Shown piece by piece: positions 33,330 through 43,259 of a stretch of 64,000 nt of DNA. Where the stretch lies: positions 37,944 through 101,943 of the forward strand of contig CAJUIS010000004.1 of the NCBI GenBank assembly GCA_910586645.1. Direction: 5' to 3'. Source of the DNA: an uncultured Lachnospiraceae bacterium (GTDB lineage Bacteria > Bacillota > Clostridia > Lachnospirales > Lachnospiraceae). Within the stretch, counting starts at the first letter, position 1, and each line of letters opens with the position of its first letter. The translations under genes and the position numbers were made by a program. The notes beneath the pieces are model-generated. The model ran no database searches. It worked only from the letters and a program-made list of their open reading frames with translations, and was not told the DNA's origin.

Positions 33330-34622
33330 TCAGGAAACCTTCAGCTTGAACTTCACAATCTCCTTCTCTGTCGCCACTTTCTCTATCTGTGCGCCAAGCT
33401 GGAGCAGCTTCCCGTTAAAGTCCTCATATCCCCGTTCAATATAATAAATATCGTCTACAATCGTAATGCCTTCCGCCGCAAGCCCTGCAATTACAAGCGC
33501 CGCACCCGCCCGAAGATCCGGTGCGCTGACTCTTGCCCCCGTATACCGTTCCGCCCCGGTAACGATCGCAATGTTGCTCTCCACCTTTATGGAAGCCCCC
33601 ATACGGGTCAGCTCATCCACATATTTGAAACGGTTTTCAAATATGCTCTCTGTAACAGTGCTTGTTCCTTCCGCAATGCCAAGCACTACAGACATCTGCG
33701 GCTGCATATCCGTAGGAAAGCCAGGGTACGGAAGCGTCGTCACCTGCGTATGATGGAGCTTCTTCGAAGCCACAACGCGCACGGCGTCGTCCAGCTCTTC
33801 GATCTCGCATCCGATTTCCAAAAGTTTTGCACTGATGGCTTCCAGATGTTTTGGAATGACATTCTTGACCGTAATGTCTCCTCTTGTAGCCGCTGCCGCA
33901 AACATAAAGGTACCCGCCTCAATCTGATCCGGTATAATGGAATATTCTGTCTTATGCAGACGTTCCACGCCTGATATGCGGATTACATCCGTCCCGGCTC
34001 CGCGGATATTCGCGCCCATACTGTTCAGACAGTTCGCAACGTCTACGACGTGCGGCTCTTTGGCCGCATTCTCTATCGTCGTCTTGCCTTTTGCCATTGC
34101 CGCCGCCATCATAATATTAATGGTAGCCCCGACAGAAACTTTATCCAGATAGATATGCGTCCCGATCAGCTCCTCTGCATCTGCGGAAATCAGTCCGTGC
34201 GATATGTCCACTTTTGCCCCCAGCGCGCGGAAGCCTTTCAGATGAAGATCGATCGGCCTGCTCCCGATATCGCATCCTCCCGGCAGAGCAACTTCCGCCT
34301 TTTTATACTTTCCAAGCAGCGCTCCCAAAAGGTAATAGGAAGCTCTTATTTTCTTAATATATTCATAATCCACACTCAGATCCGTAATCAGAGCCCCGTT
34401 GATTTTAACCGTGTGGACATCCACCCGGTCTACCTTTCCGCCAATTCCCACAATTGCGTCCAGCATCACGTTAATATCCCTGACATCCGGAAGATTTTCT
34501 ATCGTAACGGTCTCATCTGACATAATAGCCGTCGCCAGTATAGCAAGCGCCGCATTTTTCGCTCCGCCTATTTCCACTTCACCAACCAGCGGAGTTCCGC
34601 CTTTTATAATATACTGTTCCAT
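33330..34622 (-). CDS. murA: UDP-N-acetylglucosamine 1-carboxyvinyltransferase
   Basis: Transfers enolpyruvate from PEP to UDP-GlcNAc, the first committed step of peptidoglycan synthesis. The substrate Lys is in GGAKNAAL (Lys22), and the fosfomycin-targeted Cys is present in PGGCDIGSRP (Cys117), so the sequence predicts the fosfomycin-sensitive active site. 430 aa, normal for the MurA2-like form. It has its own promoter and terminator, so it is monocistronic. Confidence 0.96.
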   Translation of the reverse strand: MEQYIIKGGTPLVGEVEIGGAKNAALAILATAIMSDETVTIENLPDVRDINVMLDAIVGIGGKVDRVDVHTVKINGALITDLSVDYEYIKKIRASYYLLGALLGKYKKAEVALPGGCDIGSRPIDLHLKGFRALGAKVDISHGLISADAEELIGTHIYLDKVSVGATINIMMAAAMAKGKTTIENAAKEPHVVDVANCLNSMGANIRGAGTDVIRISGVERLHKTEYSIIPDQIEAGTFMFAAAATRGDITVKNVIPKHLEAISAKLLEIGCEIEELDDAVRVVASKKLHHTQVTTLPYPGFPTDMQPQMSVVLGIAEGTSTVTESIFENRFKYVDELTRMGASIKVESNIAIVTGAERYTGARVSAPDLRAGAALVIAGLAAEGITIVDDIYYIERGYEDFNGKLLQLGAQIEKVATEKEIVKFKLKVS

Positions 34623-34682
34623 ATCGCACCTCTATGTTAAACTAAGTAATGAATCCAAACCCTTATCTAAATACAAACATTA

Positions 34683-34712
34683 ATTATAGTGACCGACCGT
34701 TTCTTTTGTCAA
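34683..34712 (-). promoter_or_regulatory. Sigma-A promoter of murA
   Basis: TTGACA (34707-34712), 18-bp spacer, TATAAT (34683-34688). The remaining intergenic stretch (34713-34899) shows no further feature I recognise. Confidence 0.78.
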
Positions 34713-34899
34713 GATCTTTCTTTATCTGTAACAAGTGTAATAATTTGGTAATATTTATCCGAATCTCTTCCGGCATTCCTTCTGTTACCTATATTGTATT
34801 CTCTTCCCTGCCTTTTGTTACTGCCGGCCGCCATGGATTCCTTCTGATTACAGTATCTGCATGATTCTTCTCATACATACCTGTTTGATTCTGGCAAAA

Positions 34900-36660
34900 T
34901 TATTTTTCTGACTGAATAAACTGGCTATTATAAAGTGTAGCATAAAATCCATTTTTTTCAAGTAATGTTTTATGATTTCCCTGTTCTAAAATGTGCCCGT
35001 CCTTCATAACAAGGATAATATCCGCCTCTTTTATTGTAGAAAGGCGGTGCGCCACAATAAAGCTGGTTCTTCCCTCCATCATTTTTGCAAATGCATTTTG
35101 TATTTTTATCTCTGTCCTTGTGTCAATCGACGACGTCGCTTCATCCAGGATCAGCATCGGCGGAAGCGAAAGCATCACCCTTGCAATGCAAAGGAGCTGT
35201 TTTTGCCCCTGGGAAAGCCCTCCGCCCTCTTCGTTTATGACCGTGTCATACCCCTTGGGGAGACGCTTGATAAAACTATGAGCATGAGAAGCTTTTGCCG
35301 CCTGAATCACTTTTTCACGCGGGACGTCTTTTTCCCCCATACGGATATTGTCAAGGATCGTCCCCTTACGAAGCCATGTTTCCTGCAGCACCATGCCGTA
35401 TGACGTTCGCAGGCTCTTTCTCGTCAGATGCCGGATATCTGTTCCGTCCGCCAAGATCGCCCCGCCGTCCACATCATAAAAACGCATCAAAAGATTAATA
35501 AGCGTCGTTTTTCCGCAGCCCGTAGGGCCGACAATGGCCACGCGCTGTCCCGGTTTCACGTCCAGATTGAAATCCTCAATTAAGCGCTGCCCCCTGACAT
35601 AAGAAAAATCCACATGGCAGAGCGCAACATTTCCTTTTGCATTTTTAAGGCATACGGCGTCTTCGTCCTCTGAAACCTGCGGCGTCTCTTCCGCAAGCTC
35701 CAAAAGCCTTCCCGCGCAGGCAATGGCGTTCTGCAGTTCCGTAATTACGCCGGAAATTTCGTTAAACGGCTTTGTATACTGATTGGCATAGCTTAAAAAA
35801 CTGGCAAGCTGGCCTACGCTGATGCCGCCTGAAACTGCAAAAACCGCCCCGAAAATCCCGACGCCCGTATAGACAAGGCTGTTGACAAAACGGGTGCAGG
35901 GATTTGTCAGCGAAGAAAAAAACGTCGCTTTTAAAGAACAGTCCAAAAGCCTTCCGTTCACTTCGTCAAACCGCTTTAAAACGGCTTCTTCCTGTCCAAA
36001 CGCCTGTACGGCTTTCTGGCCTGTAATCATCTCTTCAATCAGCGCCGTCTGTTCCCCTCTCGTCTCAGACTGAGCCTTAAACATAGAAAATGTCTTCTTC
36101 GCAATAAATGCCGCCACAAACAGGGAAACCGGCGTAATACAGATTACGACAAGCGCGATTTTATACTGGATGCTCAGCATAAACGCCAGTGTTCCCACAA
36201 TTGTAATAACTCCTGTAAACAACTGGGTAAATCCCATTAAAAGCCCTTCCGCCACCTGATCTGCATCCGCAATGACGCGGCTCACCAATTCGCCGTGTGA
36301 ATGCGCATCCAGATATTTCAGGGGAAGGATTTCAATTTTTCGAAACGCATCCGCACGCAGATCCCGCACCGCCTGATACGTAATCCGGTTATTGCAGATA
36401 TTCATCATCCACTGGGCCAAAGCGGTGACGCCAATGACGGCGGCCATTTTTCCGAGTATTTCAAAAATGCCTGTAAAATCTACGTTTTGGGGACCTAAAA
36501 TACAGTCGATTGCCTGCCCTGTTAAAATCGGAACATACAGAGCAAAAACGGCGGAAACCGCCGCAAACGCCAGCGAAAAAAACAGAAAAAGAGAATTCTT
36601 TCTGATATAAGGAACCATCTTTTTTAAAACAGCCGTTTGTTTCTCACTCTTTTTTCCCAT
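34900..36660 (-). CDS. ABC exporter half-transporter, canonical nucleotide site subunit
   Basis: Type IV ABC exporter with six N-terminal membrane helices (about 20-320) and a C-terminal ATPase. Walker A VGPTGCGKTT, signature LSQGQKQ and Walker B ILDEATSSID with the catalytic Glu. I chose the ATG at 36660 because AAAGGGG is upstream; this overlaps the preceding ABC gene by 17 nt. A much longer frame upstream has no ribosome site. 586 aa. With its partner it resembles heterodimeric multidrug exporters such as BmrCD; the substrate is unknown. Confidence 0.92.
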   Translation of the reverse strand: MGKKSEKQTAVLKKMVPYIRKNSLFLFFSLAFAAVSAVFALYVPILTGQAIDCILGPQNVDFTGIFEILGKMAAVIGVTALAQWMMNICNNRITYQAVRDLRADAFRKIEILPLKYLDAHSHGELVSRVIADADQVAEGLLMGFTQLFTGVITIVGTLAFMLSIQYKIALVVICITPVSLFVAAFIAKKTFSMFKAQSETRGEQTALIEEMITGQKAVQAFGQEEAVLKRFDEVNGRLLDCSLKATFFSSLTNPCTRFVNSLVYTGVGIFGAVFAVSGGISVGQLASFLSYANQYTKPFNEISGVITELQNAIACAGRLLELAEETPQVSEDEDAVCLKNAKGNVALCHVDFSYVRGQRLIEDFNLDVKPGQRVAIVGPTGCGKTTLINLLMRFYDVDGGAILADGTDIRHLTRKSLRTSYGMVLQETWLRKGTILDNIRMGEKDVPREKVIQAAKASHAHSFIKRLPKGYDTVINEEGGGLSQGQKQLLCIARVMLSLPPMLILDEATSSIDTRTEIKIQNAFAKMMEGRTSFIVAHRLSTIKEADIILVMKDGHILEQGNHKTLLEKNGFYATLYNSQFIQSEK

Positions 36661-38407
36661 CTGCCGCACCCCTTTCTTCTCTCTGTTCCGGAAACTGTGA
36701 ATAATAAATCTCCTGATACGCCTGACAGCGAAAAAGCAGCTCTTCATGCGTTCCAATCCCCACAAGCTCCCCGTCGTCAAGCACAAGGATTTTATCCGCG
36801 TATTGAATGGAAGAAGCCCTCTGCGACACAAGAAATACCGTCGGCCGCTCTTTCATTCCTGCGATGGCACGCCTTAATGCGGCGTCCGTGGCATAATCCA
36901 GCGCCGAAGCGGAGTCGTCTAAAATTAAAATTTCCGGCTTTCGCACAAGCGCCCTGGCAATCGTAAGCCTCTGTTTCTGGCCTCCTGAAAAATTCCTGCC
37001 TCCCTGTGCCACTTCAGCCGACAATCCTCCCTCTTTCTTTTCCACAACTTCAAGCGCCTGCGCCGTTTTCAGCGCCTCAAAAAGCTCTTCGTCTGTCGCG
37101 TCCGGATTGCCCCAGAGCAGGTTTTCCCGGATTGTGCCCGCAAACAAAAGCGTCTTCTGCATCACGATGCCCACTTTTTTCCGCAGCTCTTCTTTCCGGT
37201 AAGAACGGATGTCTTTTCCGTCAATCCGGATTGTTCCGTCCGTATGCGGATAAAAGCCGGGAATCAGATGAACCAGAGACGTCTTTCCCGATCCGGTGCC
37301 CCCGATAATCCCAACCGTCTCGCCTTTTTTTGCCGTAAAACTGATATCCGTAAGCGATTCCGCTCCGGCATTTTCATACGTAAGCCCAACATGGGAAAAC
37401 ACCGCCATCTCATCCTGTTCCAACGGCGGCGCACCGTCCTGCCTTACGTCCGTTTCGCGTTCGCCTTCCGGTATTTCAAACACCTGCCAGATCCGGTTGC
37501 CGCAGGCGATTCCCTTTGTAACCGTAACGATCAGATTGGCGAACTTCACAAGCTCTACCAGGATCTGTCCCATATAATTGACAAGGGCGACGACTTCTCC
37601 CTGCGTAATCGCTCCTCCGTCCACCTGAAGTGCGCCGGTATAGATAAGATATGCCGTCATGCCGTTTATCATCGCAAATGTCAGAGGATTCATCAGCCCG
37701 GAAATCTTTCCTACGAACATCTGCGCCGCTGTAAGGGACTGGTTTTTTTCCTGAAACTTCGCTTCCTCTTCTTCTTCCATATGGAATGCCCGGATCACCC
37801 GGACTCCCGTCAGATTCTCTCTGGTGCAGAGCGTAACGTCATCCAGCCGTCCCTGCACTTTTTTATACAGCGGAATGCTGATGCGCATAACGCCAAACAC
37901 CACAAAAGACAGCGCAGGGATCGTAATGACAAACAGCACAGCGGACTTTAGATCGATGGTAAATGCCATAACCATCGCCCCCGCCACAACAAACGGAGAC
38001 CGGAGGAAAAGACGCAGAACCATATTGACGCCGTTTTGCGCCTGGTTTACGTCACTTGTCATTCTGGTAATTAAAGCGGATGTGCCCGCCCTGTCCAGAT
38101 TTGTAAAAGACATATTCTGAATATGGGCAAACAGCGCATGGCGCACGCCAGTTCCGAATCCCGCAGCCGCTTTTGCCGAAAAATACTGCGCCGTCACAGA
38201 ACAGACAAGTCCCACAACTCCAAGAAGAACCAAAATAAGGCACATCCTTATAATATAAGATACATTCCTGTCCGCAATGCCCACATCAATGACTGCGGCC
38301 ATAACAAGCGGCACAAACAGTTCAAAAATAGCTTCCAGCATTTTAAACAGCGGAGCTAAGACGCATTCTTTTTTATAATTTTTTAAATAAATCAGTAAAT
38401 GTTTCAC
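36644..38407 (-). CDS. ABC exporter half-transporter, degenerate nucleotide site subunit
   Basis: Partner of the following ABC gene, with the same membrane-plus-ATPase layout (~587 aa). Walker A GGTGSGKTS and signature FSGGQKQRL are normal, but Walker B reads ILDDSASALD: the catalytic Glu is Asp. Such asymmetry is the hallmark of heterodimeric exporters with one weak ATP site. The start is a GTG at 38407 preceded by AGGAGAG at 12 nt; in-frame upstream codons lie in the hairpin after prsA. Confidence 0.9.
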   Translation of the reverse strand: MKHLLIYLKNYKKECVLAPLFKMLEAIFELFVPLVMAAVIDVGIADRNVSYIIRMCLILVLLGVVGLVCSVTAQYFSAKAAAGFGTGVRHALFAHIQNMSFTNLDRAGTSALITRMTSDVNQAQNGVNMVLRLFLRSPFVVAGAMVMAFTIDLKSAVLFVITIPALSFVVFGVMRISIPLYKKVQGRLDDVTLCTRENLTGVRVIRAFHMEEEEEAKFQEKNQSLTAAQMFVGKISGLMNPLTFAMINGMTAYLIYTGALQVDGGAITQGEVVALVNYMGQILVELVKFANLIVTVTKGIACGNRIWQVFEIPEGERETDVRQDGAPPLEQDEMAVFSHVGLTYENAGAESLTDISFTAKKGETVGIIGGTGSGKTSLVHLIPGFYPHTDGTIRIDGKDIRSYRKEELRKKVGIVMQKTLLFAGTIRENLLWGNPDATDEELFEALKTAQALEVVEKKEGGLSAEVAQGGRNFSGGQKQRLTIARALVRKPEILILDDSASALDYATDAALRRAIAGMKERPTVFLVSQRASSIQYADKILVLDDGELVGIGTHEELLFRCQAYQEIYYSQFPEQREERGAADGKKE

Positions 38408-38440
38408 GACGTTTTTCTTCTCTCCTTTACACGGAAATTG

Positions 38441-38485
38441 AAAAATGCTGCAGGCGAAGATGTCTGCCATCCCCGAATGCAGCAT
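38441..38485 (-). terminator. Hairpin after the PrsA-like gene
   Basis: Stem ATGCTGCA (38445-38452) with TGCAGCAT (38478-38485), continued by an inner GGGGATG/CATCTTC pairing, and a minus-strand TTTTT. The ABC Shine-Dalgarno lies only ~20 nt downstream, and no promoter fits between them. Confidence 0.65.
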
Positions 38486-38497
38486 ATGATATTTCTT

Positions 38498-39637
38498 TTA
38501 TTTTGCTTCTGTCGTCTCTGCGCTCTCTTCCGTTCCTTCAGAAGGCTCGCCCGCTTCCTCCGTGCTCTGGGCGTCTGACGCGCCTTCCGGGCTCACCGCT
38601 TCCTCCGGCGTCTCCGTTTCTTCTTCCGCAGGCCTTGCAAAATGATCTTCAAAGGTGACTTTTTCCCATTCCTTCTCGTTAATCTTCCATTTTGCGGCTT
38701 CTTTCCATCCGTCCACAAGATCGTTGTAGTAATCGTTCTGTTTCTCTTCAATCAGCTCTTCTTTCTTTGCTTTGGTCGCTTCCTCGTCATGCTCGCTGTC
38801 CAGACGAAGCACATAGTATGAATTCTCTGCTTCCACAACGCCGGAAACTTCTCCTTCTTTTAACTTGTCCGCCGCTTCCAGCACTGCTTTGTCAAATATG
38901 GAATCATCGTCTTCAGCGGAACCGTAAGACGCCTGTGTCACCGTATAGCCGGCCTCCGTTACGGCCGTTTCAAAATCCTCCGCCTTGGAAATGGATTCCG
39001 CCGCCGCTTTAAACTGCGCCTTTTCCTCGTCTGTGTATTCCACCTGGTTGGAATCTTCGTCCGTATGCGGCCCGATTCCGATTTCCATATAGGAAAATGT
39101 ACGCTGCGCCGCCTCTTCCTCCGTCACCGTCGTATCCGCATCCTGAATAATGCGCTCATGCATCTTGTTTTCGATTGTACGAAGCCTTAGCATCTCAAGC
39201 ACATTTTCCCTGTTTTCCGCTCCGATCTGCCGGATGGCTTCCTTTGTGTTGGCCGCAAGGAAATCATCCGCCGCTTTTTCAATGGCCTTTTCTTCTTCCT
39301 CAGTCAGCGACACCTTATATTCTTCCATATGAGCCTTAAGCAGGTACATCTCCTGCAGCTCTTCCGCCACGTCTGACTTTACATCTTCCGTCAGCGTGTT
39401 TCCGTTTCCATACAAATCATTACTCCACATATTCTCGCCAAAATATGAAAGATACATAGAATCAAATGCCGCCTGTTCATATTTTGCGAAAAAGTTTGCA
39501 ACGCCCATTGTAATCTTCGTATCATCCAGTGTCGCAAACACGGCGTCGTCTTTGATCTGACTGCCGCAGCCGCCCGCCGTCATCCCCATCAGCGCCGCTC
39601 CCATAAGCAGCGAAGCCATTCTCTTCTTACTTTTCAT
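38498..39637 (-). CDS. PrsA/SurA-like foldase lipoprotein
   Basis: Likely extracytoplasmic folding factor. Lipoprotein signal with lipobox TAGGC (Cys at ~24). The N-terminal helical SurA-like domain (about 35-190) is followed by a parvulin-like region (about 195-300) whose rotamase signature is weak. The C-terminus is an acidic E/T/S/A tail (about 335-379). 379 aa. It has its own promoter 40 nt upstream. Chaperone role is more certain than isomerase activity. Confidence 0.78.
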   Translation of the reverse strand: MKSKKRMASLLMGAALMGMTAGGCGSQIKDDAVFATLDDTKITMGVANFFAKYEQAAFDSMYLSYFGENMWSNDLYGNGNTLTEDVKSDVAEELQEMYLLKAHMEEYKVSLTEEEEKAIEKAADDFLAANTKEAIRQIGAENRENVLEMLRLRTIENKMHERIIQDADTTVTEEEAAQRTFSYMEIGIGPHTDEDSNQVEYTDEEKAQFKAAAESISKAEDFETAVTEAGYTVTQASYGSAEDDDSIFDKAVLEAADKLKEGEVSGVVEAENSYYVLRLDSEHDEEATKAKKEELIEEKQNDYYNDLVDGWKEAAKWKINEKEWEKVTFEDHFARPAEEETETPEEAVSPEGASDAQSTEEAGEPSEGTEESAETTEAK

Positions 39638-39678
39638 ATGTTCCTCCTAATATCCGGCTTGTACCGGTCGCTTTTTCC

Positions 39679-39706
39679 ATTATAGCGCTTTTTTCGCACG
39701 CCGCAA
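39679..39706 (-). promoter_or_regulatory. Promoter of the PrsA-like gene
   Basis: TTGCGG (39701-39706), 16-bp spacer, TATAAT (39679-39684). Confidence 0.65.
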
Positions 39707-39733
39707 GATTTTTCACGATTTTTTCATAAGTTT

Positions 39734-42700
39734 TTATGAGGATAACAGCATATTTGCACCGGCAAGGACTGCTTCAACCGCTTCCATTGCGCTTTCCTTC
39801 TGCCTGCTGTTCATTTTAAGACGGTAAAAAAAGCAGGGCGTCTTCTTATCCGCGCAAAACCTCATCCTGCCCCCGTATCCTGCCACAAACTCCGGTATCT
39901 TCGCCGGATTCACCCTGGCGCGTTCAAAAAGGGTAAATTTAATCTCGTCCCCTTTCTGCGTTACTTCCGTAAAATACAGCCTGTGCGCCTTCGCCTTGTA
40001 CTCCGCCAGCGTCAGAAGGTTTTCCACGGATTTCGGCGGCTCTCCAAAACGGTCAATCAGTTCTTCCAGCATTTCTTCCCGTTCCTCCGAATTTTCTATC
40101 CCCGCAATCCGCTTATAAATATCCAGCTTCTGAGCCTCGTTTGGAATATAAGGCATCGGGATATAGGCGTCTGTGTCTATATCAACCGCCGTCTCAAAGC
40201 TCTCCTCTGTTTCAATTCCCTTCGCCTGTTTTACGGCTTCGTTTAACATTTTACAGTAAAGGTCATATCCTACGGCCTCCATATGCCCATGCTGCGCCTC
40301 TCCCAGCAGGTTTCCGGCTCCTCGGATTTCCAGATCCCGCATTGCAATTTTAAATCCGCTGCCAAGTTCCGTATATTCCCGAATTGCAGCCAGCCGTTTC
40401 TCCGCAACCTCTTTTAGCATTTTATCCCTTTTATACATCAAAAATGCATATGCGGTGCGGTTTGATCTGCCTACTCTTCCCCTGAGCTGATAGAGCTGCG
40501 CCAGTCCCATATTGTCCGAATCATGGATAATAATCGTATTGACATTTGAAATGTCAAGCCCCGTTTCTATAATCGTAGTCGACACCAAAACGTCAATCTC
40601 CCCGTTGATAAAGCGGTACATAATATCCTCAAGCTCCCGCTCTTTCATCTGTCCGTGCGCAAATTCCACTGCGGCCTTTGGCACAAGCGACGCAATTTTA
40701 GCCGTCATGTCCGCAATCTGCCTTACCCGGTTAAACACATAATACACCTGGCCGTCTCTTGCAAGCTCCCTTGCAATAGCCTCCCGCACCATCTCTTCAT
40801 TGTACTCCATCACGTATGTCTGAATCGGAAGGCGGTCAAGCGGCGGTTCCTCCAAAATGCTCATATCGCGGATTCCAATCAGGCTCATATGAAGCGTCCT
40901 TGGAATCGGCGTCGCGGTAAGCGTCAGTACGTCAACCGTGTATTTCATCTGCTTAATTTTCTCTTTATGCGCAACGCCAAATCTCTGCTCTTCATCAATA
41001 ATCAAAAGGCCAAGATCTTTAAATTCCACGTCTTTTGACAAAACGCGGTGCGTTCCCACCACAATATCCGTCATGCCCCGCTTTAATTCCGCAATCGTTT
41101 TTTTCTGTTCCGCAGCGCTTTTAAAGCGGCAGAGAAGCTCCACCGTCACAGGAAAATCCTTCATCCTCTGGACAAACGTATTGTAATGCTGCTGTGCAAG
41201 AATCGTTGTCGGCACCAGATAGACGACCTGTTTCCCTTCCTGGACAGCCTTAAACGCCGCCCGGATGGCAATTTCCGTCTTCCCATAGCCGACGTCGCCG
41301 CAGATCAGGCGGTCCATAATCTTTTTGCTCTCCATATCCCGCTTGGCGGCGCAGATTGCCGCTTCCTGATCTTCCGTCTCTTCAAATGGAAACATTTCTT
41401 CAAATTCCCTCTGCCATACTGTATCCGGCCCGTAAGCATATCCTTCATTTCTATGCCGTCTGGCGTAAAGAGCCACAAGATCCGACGCAATCTCCCGCAC
41501 GGCGCCCTGCACCCTGCTCTTTGTTTTATGCCACTCTGAGCCTCCAAGCCTGTTCAGCTTTGGTTTTTTGGCGTCCGATCCCGCATACTTTTGAATCAAA
41601 TCAAGCTGCGTGGCCAGTATATAGAGACTGCTGCCCTTATCATATTCAATTTTAATATAATCCTTTATCGTCTTATCAACTTCAATCTTCTCAATTCCAC
41701 GGTAAATGCCAAGGCCATGGTTTTCATGCACGACATAATCCCCAATGGAAAGTTCCGAAAATCCTGTGATTTTTTCCCCTTCACTGATTTTTCTTTTTTT
41801 CCGCTTTTTCTTTTCTTTGCCGAAAATATCGCTTTCCGATATAACGGCAAAAGACAGCAGAGGGTATTCATATCCCCGCTTCACCTTTCCGTAAAGCGTC
41901 ATAATTTCCCCCGGTTTCACAACTGCATCATAATTTTCCGAACAGAAGCTGTTTAACCCTTCCATCATCAAATCCTCTGCAAGCCGCTTCGCCCTCGTTC
42001 TTGAGCCAGACAAAAGAATTACGGAATATCCCTTTTTCTTATACGTCCGAAGATCTTTTACCAGAAGCTCAAAGCTGCTGTGATAACTTTCGATTGCCCT
42101 GGCCTGGATGGCGTAATGATTTTTCACCGGAAAATCCGGCGTTTTCGCATCCAGCGCCGCGAGCGCCACACAGCGTCTTGCCTGAAGCTTCGCCGCCGTC
42201 TCCGCCATAGTGGCAAGCGCATTCATCTGTCCGGGCAGAATATACCCTTTCTCCAAACGGTGTTTCATACTCTCCGCAAACTCAAACTCTGTCGTTCTTG
42301 CGCGTTCTGCGCATCTTGAAGCTTCGTCCAGAAAAATCACCGTGTCTTTTTCTTCAAAATATGAAAGCAGGGAACCTGCGCTTTCCTCAAAATACGTCAG
42401 GTACGCGTCTATTCCGTCTGCTCCTCCCCGCTGCGTAATCTCTTCTGTAATCTCTGCCAGAGACTGTTTTACTCTTGCGGCTTCTTCCGTCTTCATTTCT
42501 TTTCTGTACTTCTGATAAAGCGTTTCCGCGTCTTTCTGAATCCGTTTCAGCCCTTTTTCTTTTTCCCCGTCTGTCAAAATCAGTTCCATAGCGGGATAGA
42601 TCTCTATTTTGGACAGATTTTCAATCGAACGCTGGCTCTCCACATCAAAGCTCCGCAGCGAATCAATCTCATCATCCCAAAGCTCTATCCGGTAAGGATT

Positions 42701-43258
42701 GTCCTGTGTAAGCGGAAATATGTCAACAATGCCGCCCCGGACGGCAAACTGCCCAGCCGCCTCCACCTGGCTGACCGCTTCATATCCCATTTCCACAAAG
42801 CTTTTCTTCATTGCTTCCAAATCTATGGCGTCTCCCACACCAAGCCGTTTTACGGCTGAAAGAAACCGTCTTGGCTCTGGCATACGGTTCATCAGCGCGT
42901 CAAACGTCGTGACAAGCGTCGTATCCTTACGCTCCGCAATGCGCTTTAACGCCAATATACGTTCCCTCGTCAGTACGTTTCCCCGCAGATCCGACTGGTA
43001 AAAAAGGATGTCTTTCGCGGGATAATAAACGGCGTCTTTTTCAAAAAATAAATATTCCTCGTAAAGCTCTCTCGCTTTCTGCTCATTAAAAGTGACAATG
43101 ACTTTATGTTTAAAATCATTGCCTGCGCCGTAAATCAAATGTGGTTTTTGTGAATCAATGCAGCCGGAAATCATCTGAATTCCCGGCTCTTTTTTTAGCT
43201 GCGCCTTAAGCTTTCTGATTTCTTCCAAAGACTGCAGCGGCTCTAAAAATGTTCTCAT
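39734..43258 (-). CDS. mfd: Transcription-repair coupling factor
   Basis: Displaces stalled RNA polymerase and recruits UvrA. N-terminal UvrB-like domain 1, a CarD-like RNA-polymerase interaction domain (YVVHENHGLGIYRGIE, near 510), then an SF2 translocase with Walker A GDVGYGKTE, DEEQ box and TATPIPRT, the TRG motif region, and the C-terminal Mfd domain. 1174 aa, normal. It starts 1 nt after the pth stop; pth-mfd adjacency is conserved in Firmicutes. Confidence 0.97.
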   Translation of the reverse strand: MRTFLEPLQSLEEIRKLKAQLKKEPGIQMISGCIDSQKPHLIYGAGNDFKHKVIVTFNEQKARELYEEYLFFEKDAVYYPAKDILFYQSDLRGNVLTRERILALKRIAERKDTTLVTTFDALMNRMPEPRRFLSAVKRLGVGDAIDLEAMKKSFVEMGYEAVSQVEAAGQFAVRGGIVDIFPLTQDNPYRIELWDDEIDSLRSFDVESQRSIENLSKIEIYPAMELILTDGEKEKGLKRIQKDAETLYQKYRKEMKTEEAARVKQSLAEITEEITQRGGADGIDAYLTYFEESAGSLLSYFEEKDTVIFLDEASRCAERARTTEFEFAESMKHRLEKGYILPGQMNALATMAETAAKLQARRCVALAALDAKTPDFPVKNHYAIQARAIESYHSSFELLVKDLRTYKKKGYSVILLSGSRTRAKRLAEDLMMEGLNSFCSENYDAVVKPGEIMTLYGKVKRGYEYPLLSFAVISESDIFGKEKKKRKKRKISEGEKITGFSELSIGDYVVHENHGLGIYRGIEKIEVDKTIKDYIKIEYDKGSSLYILATQLDLIQKYAGSDAKKPKLNRLGGSEWHKTKSRVQGAVREIASDLVALYARRHRNEGYAYGPDTVWQREFEEMFPFEETEDQEAAICAAKRDMESKKIMDRLICGDVGYGKTEIAIRAAFKAVQEGKQVVYLVPTTILAQQHYNTFVQRMKDFPVTVELLCRFKSAAEQKKTIAELKRGMTDIVVGTHRVLSKDVEFKDLGLLIIDEEQRFGVAHKEKIKQMKYTVDVLTLTATPIPRTLHMSLIGIRDMSILEEPPLDRLPIQTYVMEYNEEMVREAIARELARDGQVYYVFNRVRQIADMTAKIASLVPKAAVEFAHGQMKERELEDIMYRFINGEIDVLVSTTIIETGLDISNVNTIIIHDSDNMGLAQLYQLRGRVGRSNRTAYAFLMYKRDKMLKEVAEKRLAAIREYTELGSGFKIAMRDLEIRGAGNLLGEAQHGHMEAVGYDLYCKMLNEAVKQAKGIETEESFETAVDIDTDAYIPMPYIPNEAQKLDIYKRIAGIENSEEREEMLEELIDRFGEPPKSVENLLTLAEYKAKAHRLYFTEVTQKGDEIKFTLFERARVNPAKIPEFVAGYGGRMRFCADKKTPCFFYRLKMNSRQKESAMEAVEAVLAGANMLLSS

Positions 43259-43259
43259 G

